A stretch of 64,000 nucleotides of DNA from Candidatus Rokuibacteriota bacterium. Lineage in GTDB: Bacteria; Methylomirabilota; Methylomirabilia; Rokubacteriales; CSP1-6. The notes under the pieces are model-generated. The model saw only the letters and a program-made list of their open reading frames with translations. It ran no database searches and was not told where the DNA came from. Positions 9,061 through 18,014 of this stretch are shown here, piece by piece. The stretch spans positions 38,314-102,313 of the forward strand of contig QHSP01000024.1 of the NCBI GenBank assembly GCA_003220495.1, in the 5' to 3' direction. A program made the position numbers and the translations under genes. The stretch's first letter is position 1. The number at the start of each line of letters is the position of its first letter.

Positions 9061-9555
9061 TCACAGGAGCCGCTCCATCACGACGACGTCGACCCACTGG
9101 CCGTCCAGCCGGCCCTGCTCGCGGTACACGCCGACCTCGACGAACCCGAGCCGCCGATAGAGGGCGACGCCGGCCACGTTGAAGGGGAACGCGGCGAGCA
9201 CGAGCTTGTGATAGCCGAGCTCGCGGCCGCGCGCGATGAGCGCCTCCAGCAGTCGATGGCCGACGCCGCGCCCGCGCCACTCGCGGCCGACGTAGACCGA
9301 GAAGTCCGCGACGTGGTCGTAGGCCGGCCGCGGGTTGAACGAGTTCAGGCTGCCCCAGCCGACGACGCGGCCGCCCACCTCGCCGACGATCACCGGGTGG
9401 CGGGGCCCACGCGCGGCGAGCCAGCGCCTCCGCTCCTCGGCCGAGCGCGTCTCCGTCTCGAGCGTCGCCAGGCGGTCCTCGATGCCCTGGTTGTAGATCG
9501 CGGCGATCGCGTCACCGTCGGTCGCCTCGGCCGCGCGGATCGCCACGTCGCGCAT
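9061..9555 (-). CDS. GNAT N-acetyltransferase (phosphinothricin acetyltransferase-like)
   Basis: A 164-residue Gcn5-related acetyltransferase. The order IRAAEATDGDAIAAIYNQGI, then FSVYVGREWRGRGVG (acetyl-CoA loop R-x-x-G-x-G), then NVAGVALYRRLGF matches the phosphinothricin/arsinothricin acetyltransferase subgroup. These enzymes acetylate amino groups of toxic amino-acid analogues or other small amines. It is a single gene, convergent with the DUF1460 gene (28 nt apart), with a short palindrome upstream. Resistance function is possible but unproven, because this subgroup is broad. Confidence 0.9.
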   Translation of the reverse strand: MRDVAIRAAEATDGDAIAAIYNQGIEDRLATLETETRSAEERRRWLAARGPRHPVIVGEVGGRVVGWGSLNSFNPRPAYDHVADFSVYVGREWRGRGVGHRLLEALIARGRELGYHKLVLAAFPFNVAGVALYRRLGFVEVGVYREQGRLDGQWVDVVVMERLL

Positions 9556-9590
9556 ACGCCAAGTCTCCCGCCGGTCAATGGATTCATCAA

Positions 9591-9601
9591 ATGCATTGCA
9601 T
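9591..9601. promoter_or_regulatory. short palindrome upstream of the GNAT gene
   Basis: ATGCA-T-TGCAT, a perfect 5+1+5 palindrome 36 nt upstream of the acetyltransferase start in an AT-rich patch. It could be a repressor half-site pair, but it is short and the call rests only on position and symmetry. Confidence 0.25.
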
Positions 9602-9649
9602 GACCGCGCTCGAAAGCGCCGTGAAGCGGACGCGCGGCGGGGCGACTCC

Positions 9650-9679
9650 TTGACCCTGCCCGGGTGGGGGCGGTAATGT
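9650..9679 (+). promoter_or_regulatory. possible sigma70-type promoter for the amidase operon
   Basis: TTGACC and TAATGT are separated by 18 nt, 88 nt upstream of the amidase ATG. Both hexamers are close to the -35 and -10 consensus and stand out in GC-rich DNA. No transcript data support it. Confidence 0.45.
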
Positions 9680-9767
9680 CGGCTGGCATTCAGGGTGACG
9701 TCATGCGCGCAGGCCGTCGCGAGGCGGGGCCCCGCCGGCCGAGGCGCGACCCCAAAGAGGTGCTGAC

Positions 9768-11246
9768 ATGAGTGACCACATCGACGCCTACGCGACCGCG
9801 ACCGACATGCTCGCGGCGCTCCGCGCGCGCCGTGTGTCCGCCGTCGAGCTCCTCGAGCTCCACCGTCGACGGATCGACCGGCATAATGCCGCGTTGAACG
9901 CCATCGTCGAGCCCGATTTCGAGCGCGCGCGCCGCGACGCCGAGGCCGCCGACGCGCGTCGGGCCCGCGGCGAGGACACGCCGCTGCTCGGCTTGCCGAT
10001 GACCTTGAAGGAGTCGATCAACGTGCGCGGGTTGCGCACCACCGCCGGCATGTCCCAGTGGAAGGACTTCCGCGCGGAGCACGACGCGCCGGTCACGACG
10101 CGCGTGAAGGGCGCGGGCGCGATCGTCATGGCAAAGACGAACGTGCCGCAAATGCTCGCCGACTGGCAGTCGGTCAATCCGGTCTACGGCCGAACCAACA
10201 ACCCCTGGGATCTCGGCCGGACACCCGGAGGCTCGACCGGCGGCGGCGCCGCGGCGCTTGCCGCCGGGCTCACGCCGCTCGAATTCGGTAGCGACATCGG
10301 CGGCTCGATCCGCGTGCCGGCTGCCTTCTGCGGCGTCTACGGTCACCGGCCGAGCGAGACGGCGATGCCGCGAAGCGGGCAGTTCCCGATGCCGCCGATG
10401 CCGAACGCCGCGGTCGTGATGGGCGTGCAGGGGCCGATGGCGCGCTCCGGCGAGGATCTCGAGCTGGCGCTCGACGTCGCGGCGGGACCCGAAGTGGGCG
10501 AGGACGTGGCGTGGAAGATCGCGATTCCCGCCGCGCGCCGCGATCGGCTGGCGGGCTTTCGGGTCGCGGTGCTGCCGGCGCTCGACTGGGTACCGGTCGA
10601 CGCCGAGGTGGCGGCCGCGCTCGAGGGCGTCGCATCGAGCCTCGGCCGCCTCGGCTGCCAGGTGAAGGTCGTCCAGCCCGATGCGCTCGGCGATCACCGC
10701 CAGCACTACGCGCTCTACCTGTCCCTGCTCGCCGCCGTCACCTCGGCGCGCGTCGCCGCCGCCGATCGCCGCGCGCGGCTCGAGGTCATGCGCACTCGCG
10801 ACGACGAGTGGAGCCGCGCGTCCCAGCGCGGGATCGAGAGCGGCGCACCGGACTACGTCGCCTGGTTCGGTCAGCGCGAGCAGTATCGCGCGGCCTGGCG
10901 CGCGTTCTTCCGCGAGTGGGACGTGCTCCTGATGCCCGCGTTCATCACCCCGGCGTATCCGCACTGGGACAAGCCGTTTCCGGGCACCCCCGAGTCGATC
11001 AAGAAGACGCTCGACGTGAACGGCAAGCCGGTGCTGGAGGAGATCGGCCTGTTCTGCGCCTCGGTGGGGACGCTTGCCGGGCAACCGTCGACGGCGTTTC
11101 CGGCCGGTCGTAGCCGCGGCGGCCTGCCGATCGGGCTGCAGGCGCTCGGGCCGTATCTCGAGGACCGCACACCGATCCGGTTCGCGTCCCTGGTCGGGCG
11201 CGAGCTCGGCAGCTTTGTCCGACCGCCGCGGTACGAGGGAGATTGA
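9768..11246 (+). CDS. amidase (amidase signature family)
   Basis: A 492-residue amidase-signature enzyme that hydrolyses carboxamides. The Ser-cisSer-Lys triad is visible as Lys81 (LKES), Ser156 (PGGSTGGG) and Ser180 (GSDIGGSIRVPA). Length and overall layout are full. A GAGG ribosome site precedes the ATG. It is the first gene of a plus-strand group with an LLM flavin oxidoreductase (7 nt downstream) and an alpha/beta hydrolase, which suggests stepwise breakdown of an amide or ester compound. The substrate cannot be read from sequence; related GatA function is unlikely, because no gatB/gatC is nearby. Confidence 0.94.
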   Translation: MSDHIDAYATATDMLAALRARRVSAVELLELHRRRIDRHNAALNAIVEPDFERARRDAEAADARRARGEDTPLLGLPMTLKESINVRGLRTTAGMSQWKDFRAEHDAPVTTRVKGAGAIVMAKTNVPQMLADWQSVNPVYGRTNNPWDLGRTPGGSTGGGAAALAAGLTPLEFGSDIGGSIRVPAAFCGVYGHRPSETAMPRSGQFPMPPMPNAAVVMGVQGPMARSGEDLELALDVAAGPEVGEDVAWKIAIPAARRDRLAGFRVAVLPALDWVPVDAEVAAALEGVASSLGRLGCQVKVVQPDALGDHRQHYALYLSLLAAVTSARVAAADRRARLEVMRTRDDEWSRASQRGIESGAPDYVAWFGQREQYRAAWRAFFREWDVLLMPAFITPAYPHWDKPFPGTPESIKKTLDVNGKPVLEEIGLFCASVGTLAGQPSTAFPAGRSRGGLPIGLQALGPYLEDRTPIRFASLVGRELGSFVRPPRYEGD

Positions 11247-11253
11247 GAGACCG

Positions 11254-12507
11254 ATGAAGATCAGCGCCTTCCATCTGATGCCCTACCGGGAGCTGCCCGC
11301 CGACTTCGAGCAGCGCTACGAGTCCGTCTGGGTGACGCCGCCCTGGTGGGAGCTCGCGGACGCGCGGCGGGTCGGTCAGTACTACAACTGGACGCTCGAC
11401 GAGCTCTCGTACGCGGCGAAGTGCGGATTCGACGGCGTGTGCACGAACGAACATCACCAGAACGCCTACGGCTTCATGCCGAGCCCGAACTTGATGGGGA
11501 GCGTTCTGGCACGGGCGACGAACGGCATGAACGTCGCCATCGTGCAGATGGGCGCGACCCTGCCGACCTCCAACCCGCCGCTCCGCGTCGCCGAAGAGTA
11601 CGCGATGCTCGACTGCATTAGCGGTGGTCGGCTGGTGGCCGGCCTGCCGCTCGGCAGCCCGATGGACGTGAACCTCTGCTACGGCATTACCCCGATGGAG
11701 CACCGCGAGCGCTACCGCGAGGCCGTCGAGCTCACCCTGAAGGCCTGGCAGGCGCGCGAGATCTTCTCGTGGAACGGGCGGTACTTCCAGCTCGCGACGG
11801 TGAACCTCTGGCCGCGGCCGATCCAAGAGCCGCATCCCCCGGTGTGGATCCCGGGGTCCGGCAGCATCAGCACCTTCGACTTCGCCGTGGAGCACGACGT
11901 CTGCTACTGCTTCCTCAGCTACTCGGGCGCCCGATCGGCGAAGACGATGATGGACGGCTACTGGCGCGTGGTGGCCGAGAAGGGGCGCGACCTCAATCCC
12001 TATCGCGCGGGCTTCCTGCAGCTGGTGGTCGTCGCCGAGAACGATGCGCGCGCCGAGGAGAAGTACGCGCGGCACGTCGAGTACTTCTACCACAAGTGCC
12101 TGCACGTGCCGGCCATGTGGTTCTCGCCGCCCGGTAACCAGGACTACCGGAGCCTCGTCGCGACGATGAGCAATCCGGTGCGCCGGGCCGAGAACCCCAA
12201 GACCCTCCGCTACCGGGACTTCGTCGAGAAGGGCTTCGTCATCGCCGGAAGCCCCGCGACCGTGCGCGATCGGCTGAAGGAGGAAGTGATCAAGGGCCTG
12301 CGCGTCGGGAACTTGATGGTGCTCCTCCAGATCGGCTCGATGCCACACGAGCTGGCCCTCGAGAACATCGAGCTCTTCGGCCGCGAAGTGCTGCCGGGTC
12401 TGCGCGGCGTCTGGGAGGACGAGGGCTGGGTGAACCACTGGTGGCCCGAACGGCTCCGCCAGCGCGCGGGCGCCTTGGCGGCCGGCATCGCGGCGGGCGG
12501 AGCATGA
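11254..12507 (+). CDS. LLM class flavin-dependent oxidoreductase
   Basis: Bacterial luciferase-like monooxygenase (TIM-barrel flavin enzyme), 417 residues from ATG 11254, which is preceded by a purine-rich GGGAGATTGAGAG site. Visible family features are GVCTNEHHQNAYG near the N-terminus, EEYAMLDCISGGRLVAGLPLG, RYREAVELTLKAW, and a C-terminal GSPATVRDRL segment. It resembles the long subgroup seen in catabolic clusters of soil bacteria. It would use reduced FMN or F420 to oxidise a small organic substrate. Its stop overlaps the next start (ATGA), so it is translationally coupled to an alpha/beta hydrolase; monooxygenase plus hydrolase pairs are common in ring- or ester-cleaving pathways. Confidence 0.93.
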   Translation: MKISAFHLMPYRELPADFEQRYESVWVTPPWWELADARRVGQYYNWTLDELSYAAKCGFDGVCTNEHHQNAYGFMPSPNLMGSVLARATNGMNVAIVQMGATLPTSNPPLRVAEEYAMLDCISGGRLVAGLPLGSPMDVNLCYGITPMEHRERYREAVELTLKAWQAREIFSWNGRYFQLATVNLWPRPIQEPHPPVWIPGSGSISTFDFAVEHDVCYCFLSYSGARSAKTMMDGYWRVVAEKGRDLNPYRAGFLQLVVVAENDARAEEKYARHVEYFYHKCLHVPAMWFSPPGNQDYRSLVATMSNPVRRAENPKTLRYRDFVEKGFVIAGSPATVRDRLKEEVIKGLRVGNLMVLLQIGSMPHELALENIELFGREVLPGLRGVWEDEGWVNHWWPERLRQRAGALAAGIAAGGA

Positions 12508-13331
12508 GCGTCCGCGTCGAGGCGCCCATCGTCGCCGGGGCGGAGGAGCGCACCGTCGCCGTCTGGCAGGGGCGCGTTCGCATGCGCGTCGTCTCGAAGG
12601 GACGCGGCCCCGCCCTGGTGTTCTTCCACGGTCCGTGGGGACTCACGTGGGATCCGTTCCTCGACGAGCTGGCCGAGAGCTTCACCGTCTACGCGCCCGA
12701 GCACCCGGGGACGACGCCCGAGGCGCACGACGACATCTATCACCTCGACGGGCTCTGGGATCTCGTGCTGTGCTACGACGAGCTGCTCGAGACCCTGGGC
12801 ATCCACAACGCCGCCTTCGTCGGTCACTCCTTCGGCGGAATGATCGCGTGCGAGGTGGCGGCCGCATACCCCGATCGGGTCCGGCGCCTGGCAATGATCG
12901 CGCCGCTCGGCTTCTGGCGCGATCCGGATCACATCGTCAACTGGATGATGCTCGAGCCCGGGGCGCTCCGTGCTCACATCTTCCGCGATCCCGATGGCGA
13001 GGCGGCGCGCCGCATGTTCCCCAGGTCGGACGCGCAAGACGCCGCGGCGACGGCGGCGCGTATCCGACTCATGTGGGCGATGGGCACGACCGGCAAGTTC
13101 ATCTGGCCGATCCCCGACAAGGGCCTGAAGAAGCGCATTCATCGCGTCAAGGCGCCGACCTTGCTCTTGTGGGGCCGCGAGGACCGTCTGGTGCCGGTCG
13201 CGTACGCCGATGAATTCACCCGGCGCCTTCCCGGTGCGCGCGTCCAGATTGTCGACGCGGCCGGCCACGTGCCACATCTCGAGCAGACCACGGCGGTGGT
13301 CGGCGTCCTGCGAGAGTTCCTGACTCAGTAG
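12504..13331 (+). CDS. alpha/beta hydrolase
   Basis: A 275-residue alpha/beta-fold hydrolase. The nucleophile elbow GHSFGG gives Ser109; the acid is Asp227 in WGREDRLVP and the base His255 in AGHVPHLEQ. The oxyanion motif FFHGPWG is near residue 41. No signal peptide is seen. The ATG overlaps the LLM oxidoreductase stop by 4 nt, so the product is made together with that enzyme and probably acts on the same compound. Substrate unknown. Confidence 0.93.
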   Translation: MSVRVEAPIVAGAEERTVAVWQGRVRMRVVSKGRGPALVFFHGPWGLTWDPFLDELAESFTVYAPEHPGTTPEAHDDIYHLDGLWDLVLCYDELLETLGIHNAAFVGHSFGGMIACEVAAAYPDRVRRLAMIAPLGFWRDPDHIVNWMMLEPGALRAHIFRDPDGEAARRMFPRSDAQDAAATAARIRLMWAMGTTGKFIWPIPDKGLKKRIHRVKAPTLLLWGREDRLVPVAYADEFTRRLPGARVQIVDAAGHVPHLEQTTAVVGVLREFLTQ

Positions 13332-13395
13332 CGCGCTACGCCGGCTTGCGCCGGACGAGCATCAGGCGCAGCGCCAGCCCGACCGCCGGGCGTGC

Positions 13396-14157
13396 TCAGG
13401 AAGGGGTCAGCGACGACTTGACTCGCGAGCGGTATTGCTCCGGCACGGCGTCGAGACGATCGGTCCAGTACACGACGCCCTGCGCATCGGTCCAGCGATA
13501 GAGCTGGCCCACGCGCGCCGGGGCACGGCCGCTGCCGCCGTTCGGGCTCGGCTCTGTGGCGGGCGGGGCGGTGGGCGCCGGCGGCGGCGGCGCCGTCGGA
13601 GGATTCGGGATCCAGACCCACGTGTACGGTGTCGATACCCCATCGCCGCGAAGCTCGTACCGTCCAGTCGCGAACTGCACGACGTTCGGCGCCGGCGCGA
13701 CCGAGACCGTGCCATTGGGCGGCGGGGCATAGCTGACGGACGGGCTGTAGCTCACCGGAGCGCCATAGCTTACGGGCGGATCGTAGTACGGCGGCGGATA
13801 GTACGCGGCGGGAGGCGGGTAATAGTATGGGGTCGCGTAAACGACGGTCGGAGCCGCTGCCACGACCCCGAACGGGAAGAACGGGCGGAAAAACGGGTGA
13901 TGGTGATGACCGAACCCGGGATGGTTTCCAAATCCCGGACGATTGCCGAATCCCTGCTGCGCCACGACCGCTCGGCCACCACCGGCGACGACCGCACGGC
14001 CGTTGCCGTTGATCACCACGCGACCGCTGGCGATCGCACGGCCGCCACCGTGGACGGCGACCCCTCCCGAGCGCTGGGCCAGAGCTGAGCCCGGCGCGAT
14101 CAGCACACCCGTGGCGAGAGCCAGCGCAGCCCCGATGACGATCGGGTCCTTCTTCAC
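13396..14157 (-). CDS. secreted low-complexity protein with C-terminal DUF4124
   Basis: A 253-residue exported protein. The GTG start at 14157 is chosen because GAGGAGGAG lies just upstream and a clean signal peptide follows (KKDP, a hydrophobic run, then ALA-Q). After it come valine/glycine-rich short repeats of GRAVV type, a histidine cluster (GFGHHHHP), and a tyrosine/proline-rich stretch resembling repeated YYPPP and VSYxxP units. The last 40 residues form a DUF4124 domain (YRWTDAQGVVYWTD), a small domain common on envelope proteins. Function unknown; a structural or surface role is a guess. It diverges from the FecR/DUF6600 gene and may share its regulation. Confidence 0.8.
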   Translation of the reverse strand: MKKDPIVIGAALALATGVLIAPGSALAQRSGGVAVHGGGRAIASGRVVINGNGRAVVAGGGRAVVAQQGFGNRPGFGNHPGFGHHHHPFFRPFFPFGVVAAAPTVVYATPYYYPPPAAYYPPPYYDPPVSYGAPVSYSPSVSYAPPPNGTVSVAPAPNVVQFATGRYELRGDGVSTPYTWVWIPNPPTAPPPPAPTAPPATEPSPNGGSGRAPARVGQLYRWTDAQGVVYWTDRLDAVPEQYRSRVKSSLTPS

Positions 14158-14225
14158 CGTCGCTCCTCCTCGCCCTCTATGGACGCACCGAGTGTGCTCG
14201 CGTGTACCTGGCAACGTCAAGCCGT

Positions 14226-14255
14226 GATCGGGTTCAACGTCCCGATCTGGTTCAA
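14226..14255. repeat. 12-nt direct repeat in divergent promoter region
   Basis: GATCGGGTTCAA and GATCTGGTTCAA differ at one base and start 18 nt apart, between the divergent DUF4124 and FecR/DUF6600 genes. The second copy runs into an AT-rich TATGAA that could be a -10 box 17 nt after TTCAAC. Possible regulator-binding pair. Confidence 0.35.
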
Positions 14256-14320
14256 TATGAAATGCTAGACCCCGCTGGTCCGTCCAAGTAGATGAATTGC
14301 CGGAGGGAAGGGGGCCTCAC

Positions 14321-16513
14321 ATGTTCTGGCGCGAGGCAAGGGTTGTAATTTCGGCCTTTCTGGCTCTGACGCTCGTTCTCCAGATGGCTCTCGGTGCCGG
14401 GGCCGCCCGAGCGGCTGAGAGCGAAGAAGGCGCGATCGAGGCCATCCCGCCCCGGTTGAGCTATGCCGACGGCGAGGTCTCGTATTACCGGCCGGGCGCC
14501 CAGGACTGGGCTCCCGCGCAGGTCAACACGGCGCTGGCGCCGGGAGACGAGCTCTACACGGGCAATCGCGGCAATCTCGAGCTTCAGGTGGGTGCGCGCG
14601 CATTCGTGCGGGCCTGGGGCGACTCGCAGCTGGGGCTCGTCAATCACGAGCCCAATTTTCTCCAGATCAAGGTGACCGGCGGCCACGTCTCGCTCGACCT
14701 GCGCAGCGTCGAATCGGGCCGCGCGGTGGAGATCGATACCCCGCACGCGGCCTTCACCATCGAGCGCGCCGGCTACTACCGCGTCGACGTGACGCAAACG
14801 GGAAGCTCTTTCGTCACACGACGCTCCGGGCAAGCGACGATGACGCCGGCCGGTGGGCAGGCGGTGAGCATTGCGGCGAGCGAAGAGGTGGTTCTCGAGG
14901 GCACACCCACGCCCACCGTGCGGAGCTACGTCGCGCCGGAGCTCGACGTCTGGGACCGCTGGAACTACGCGCGCACCGACGATCTGATCGATGCGATCAG
15001 CTCTCGGTACGTTTCCTCCGGCGTGTACGGCGTCGATGACCTCGATCACTACGGCGATTGGCGAGTCGTCCCCACGTACGGCTCTGTGTGGGTGCCTCAG
15101 TCGGTTCCCGCCGGCTGGGCCCCGTACAGCGCGGGCCGATGGGTTCTCGATCCGTACTACGGCTGGACGTGGGTCGACACGGCGCCGTGGGGCTGGGCTC
15201 CATATCACTATGGCCGCTGGGTCTTCGTGAGCGGCTCCTGGGCGTGGGCGCCGGGGCCCGTGGTCGTCAGGCCCGTGTATGCTCCGGCGCTCGTCGCGTT
15301 CTTCGGAGGACCGAGCGTTCGGGTCGCGATCGGCGTCCCGGGAGTCAGCTGGGTCGCGCTGAGCTGGGGCGAGCCGCTGGTCCCGTGGTGGGGGAGACCT
15401 CACTTCATCGGCCGACCGACGTGGGCCGGCTGGGGTGGGCCGCGCGTCGTCAACAACGTCGTCGTCAATCGTACGACGGTCGTGAACGTCACCAACATCA
15501 ACGTCTACAAGAACACCAACGTCCAGCACGCCGTCGTGGCGGTTCGCGAGGAGCATTTCGGGCGGGGCTCGGTCCAGCAGGTGCGCGTCGCGCAGATCGA
15601 CGCCCGACGACTCGAGCCGGCGCGCGCCCCAATACGTGTAACACCTGACGCATCGAGCTACGTCGCGGCGACCGGCCACGCTACGCGGCCGCCCGAGAAC
15701 ACGATCACGCGCTCCGTGGTCGCCACGCGCGCGCCACGTCGGGAGGGCCCGCGCCCAGCCGACGCGGCTCGAGCCGAGGGTGGGCGTGGCGAGACCCAGC
15801 GCGGCGACGGCTCGCGGTCGAACGGTGTCGGCGCGCCGCCGCCTCGGATCGTGCCCGCGCCGAAGCCGGCGTCGACGGGGTCGGTGCCCGCGAGGCCCGC
15901 GTTCGGTAACAGCGAGGTGGAGCGGCCGCGTCCGCCCCAGCCTCGGCAATTCGGAGCCCCGCAGCCCCCGGAGGCGACACCCGCGCCGCGCGATAGCAAT
16001 GCGCAGCGTCCCGATGGCAACACGCCACGGCCCCGAGGCGACGCGCAACGTCCCGAAGGCAACGGGCAGCGTCCCGACAATCGTCCGCGGCGCCCTGACG
16101 ACAATGCGCAGCGCCCCGACGGGAGTGCGCGGCATCCCGACAACAACGCTCAGCGCCCTGACGGCGGCACGCGGCGTCCCGATAGCGGGGCGCCGCGCCC
16201 CGAGGGCGCGCCACGTTCGGGCGCCTCGCCTGCAGGGCCGCGAGAGGTCGCCAGACCGACGCCGCCACAAGCCCAACAGCCGTCGCCGCGGCCCGAGCGA
16301 GGCGAACCAGGACGGGGACCCCAGCAGCCGCAACGGCTTCCCGGGGAGCCGGCGAACCGGATCTCTCCCGAACGGGTGGAGCGTCGCCAGCAGCCGAACG
16401 GTCAACTCGATAGACGTGGCGGCGGGCGCGAGCAGCAGCAACAGCCGCAACAGCAGCAGCAGCCGCAGAAACAGCCGCCGCAACAGCAACCGCAGCAACA
16501 GCCGGGTCGCTAG
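14321..16513 (+). CDS. exported FecR/DUF6600 protein with repeat-rich, glutamine-rich tail
   Basis: A 730-residue exported protein. ATG 14321 follows a GGAGGGAAGG site and begins a signal peptide ending near ARA-A. Next is a FecR-like beta domain (about 45-200; SYADGEVSYYRPG to VTGGHVSLDLRS), then a DUF6600-type region rich in W/Y/G with repeated units such as GWAPYSAGRWVLD and GWAPYHYGRWVF (about 205-360). The C-terminal half is disordered: about nine degenerate 8-residue RPDGNxQ-type repeats (15990-16215) followed by a Q/P-only tail of about 30 residues. The domains suggest a periplasmic or surface protein; FecR-like domains here need not be anti-sigma factors, and no sigma factor gene is adjacent. 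Function unknown. Confidence 0.85.
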   Translation: MFWREARVVISAFLALTLVLQMALGAGAARAAESEEGAIEAIPPRLSYADGEVSYYRPGAQDWAPAQVNTALAPGDELYTGNRGNLELQVGARAFVRAWGDSQLGLVNHEPNFLQIKVTGGHVSLDLRSVESGRAVEIDTPHAAFTIERAGYYRVDVTQTGSSFVTRRSGQATMTPAGGQAVSIAASEEVVLEGTPTPTVRSYVAPELDVWDRWNYARTDDLIDAISSRYVSSGVYGVDDLDHYGDWRVVPTYGSVWVPQSVPAGWAPYSAGRWVLDPYYGWTWVDTAPWGWAPYHYGRWVFVSGSWAWAPGPVVVRPVYAPALVAFFGGPSVRVAIGVPGVSWVALSWGEPLVPWWGRPHFIGRPTWAGWGGPRVVNNVVVNRTTVVNVTNINVYKNTNVQHAVVAVREEHFGRGSVQQVRVAQIDARRLEPARAPIRVTPDASSYVAATGHATRPPENTITRSVVATRAPRREGPRPADAARAEGGRGETQRGDGSRSNGVGAPPPRIVPAPKPASTGSVPARPAFGNSEVERPRPPQPRQFGAPQPPEATPAPRDSNAQRPDGNTPRPRGDAQRPEGNGQRPDNRPRRPDDNAQRPDGSARHPDNNAQRPDGGTRRPDSGAPRPEGAPRSGASPAGPREVARPTPPQAQQPSPRPERGEPGRGPQQPQRLPGEPANRISPERVERRQQPNGQLDRRGGGREQQQQPQQQQQPQKQPPQQQPQQQPGR
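15990..16215 (+). repeat. degenerate 24-bp tandem repeats inside the FecR/DUF6600 gene
   Basis: About nine in-frame copies of a 24-nt unit encoding variants of RPDGNAQ/RPDNNAQ. Copies differ mostly at third positions and at the Asn/Gly positions, so the array is old or under selection at the protein level. It likely forms a disordered, charged spacer. Confidence 0.7.
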
Positions 16514-16520
16514 GGTCCCT

Positions 16521-17735
16521 TCAGCGCCAGAGCTGTCGGGTCGCCAGCGCGGCTCCCTGCGCGAGCGCTTCCAGCTTCGCCCAGGCGATCTGCGAGTGGA
16601 CGCGGCCACCGAGACCGCAGTCGGTGGAGGCGATCACGCGCTCCTTCCCGACCAGGTTCGCGAAGCGGATGATGCGCTCGGCCACGAGCTCGGGATGCTC
16701 GACCACGTTGGTCGCGTGGCTCACGATGCCGGGCAAGATCAGCTTGCCGTCGGGGAGCTTCACGTCCTGCCACACCTTCCACTCGTGCTCGTGGCGCACG
16801 TTGGCCGCCTCGAACGAGTAGGCGCGGCACTTGACGGCCAGCATGACGTCGACGATGTCGCGCATGGGAACGTCGGTCGTGTGCGGGCCGTGCCAGCTGC
16901 CCCAGCAGAGGTGAAAGCGAATCCGATCTTCCGGTAGCCCCTTGATGGCGTGGTTGAGCGCCTCCACGCGAGCCATGGAGAACTTCCTGTAGTCGGCGAC
17001 CTTGGGCTCGGGGTTCACCATGTCCCAGTTCTCGGCGATCGCGGGATCGTCGAGCTGCAGGACGAGCCCGGCGTCGACGATGGCCTTGTATTCCTCGCGC
17101 ATCGCGTCGGCGCACGCGAACAGGAACTCCTCGTCGGTCTTGTAATACCGATTCGCAATACGCGAGGCGCTGCCGGGCGCGATCGAGGTCATGAAGCCCT
17201 CCTCGACGCCGGCGGCCTGCAGCGCCGCCTTGAAGTTGGCGATGTCGGACTGGATAGCCGCGTGGCCCGTATAGGTCAGCGTGCTCACGCACACGGGCCA
17301 GAGTGCGGGGCGGGGTCCGGTCGTGATACCCGAGTCCGGATCGGCATAGGCCGCGGCGAATTTCAGACGATCCCGACGATCAGCAAAGCTCGTCAGCACG
17401 ACTTCGCCCGGGCGGGACCGCCGCGCCGGCATGTCGTACAGCCCCGTGGTGCCGAGCTCGAGCCCACCCAGGCGCTGGAACGAATAGCTCCACCACGCCC
17501 GGTAGTTCACCTTGTGCCCCATCGACTTCCCGAACTCGCCGTCGCCGGGGATGGCGATGCCGGCCTGCTTCTGCAGGCGCACGACTTCGGCGACGCTCGA
17601 GCGCAGCTGGTCCTGGAAACGACGCTCGTCGGTCGTCATGCCCGATTCCCTGGCACGATTCGCGTCGATCAGGTCCTCGGGGCGCGGCAGGCTTCCAGCG
17701 TGGCTCGTCAGGATCTGATCCGGGTTTTGCCTCAT
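16521..17735 (-). CDS. cobalamin-independent methionine synthase-like protein (MetE C-terminal domain)
   Basis: A 404-residue stand-alone MetE catalytic-domain protein, about half the length of full MetE. The expected zinc ligands are visible: His and Cys in FHLCWG, a Glu in the SFEAAN segment and a Cys in STDCGLGG. The N-terminal TSHAGSLPRP motif is characteristic of the short family. Short MetE-like proteins act as methyltransferases with varied methyl donors and are not all methionine synthases. A CGGAGGAAG site precedes ATG 17735. It converges on the FecR/DUF6600 gene (7 nt apart) and diverges from the DRR-domain genes. Substrate not assignable. Confidence 0.9.
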   Translation of the reverse strand: MRQNPDQILTSHAGSLPRPEDLIDANRARESGMTTDERRFQDQLRSSVAEVVRLQKQAGIAIPGDGEFGKSMGHKVNYRAWWSYSFQRLGGLELGTTGLYDMPARRSRPGEVVLTSFADRRDRLKFAAAYADPDSGITTGPRPALWPVCVSTLTYTGHAAIQSDIANFKAALQAAGVEEGFMTSIAPGSASRIANRYYKTDEEFLFACADAMREEYKAIVDAGLVLQLDDPAIAENWDMVNPEPKVADYRKFSMARVEALNHAIKGLPEDRIRFHLCWGSWHGPHTTDVPMRDIVDVMLAVKCRAYSFEAANVRHEHEWKVWQDVKLPDGKLILPGIVSHATNVVEHPELVAERIIRFANLVGKERVIASTDCGLGGRVHSQIAWAKLEALAQGAALATRQLWR

Positions 17736-17818
17736 GAGGCTTCCTCCGTAGTCTGCGGGGCCTCGGTGATCGGAGTGTACTCGATCCGTGGAGCGGACGC
17801 TCCCGACGGAGCCGCGAT

Positions 17819-17864
17819 GTAGAAGTTACCTGGTAGTGAGTACCTGGTAGCGAGTAACTTCTAC
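17819..17864. promoter_or_regulatory. inverted repeat enclosing a 14-bp tandem duplication
   Basis: Perfect 11-nt arms GTAGAAGTTAC (17819-17829) and GTAACTTCTAC (17854-17864) flank two near-identical 14-mers, TACCTGGTAGTGAG (17827-17840) and TACCTGGTAGCGAG (17841-17854). The element lies between the divergent MetE-like and DRR-domain genes, where a shared operator or an RNA hairpin would act. No known family is recognised. Confidence 0.5.
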
Positions 17865-18014
17865 CCGTTCTCGGCATCGTCCAGAGTGGTACAGCGCCTG
17901 CGCGGCCGATCAGCGTTTGGCCTGACGCGAGCTTCCAGCGCTCGGCGCACCGCGCTGACGGCCGTCAGCCCCGATTCCCGCTCGGCATCCGCGTTGCTAC
18001 GGCAGAATATCCTC

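Noticed and set aside
9591..9601. Transposon or integration site near the short palindrome
   Set aside because: No transposase, terminal repeats or target duplication around it.
15990..16215. CRISPR array
   Set aside because: The repeats are contiguous 24-bp in-frame coding repeats with no unique spacers.
16521..17735. Naming the MetE-like gene metE
   Set aside because: It lacks the N-terminal half of MetE; short MetE-like proteins have several different functions.
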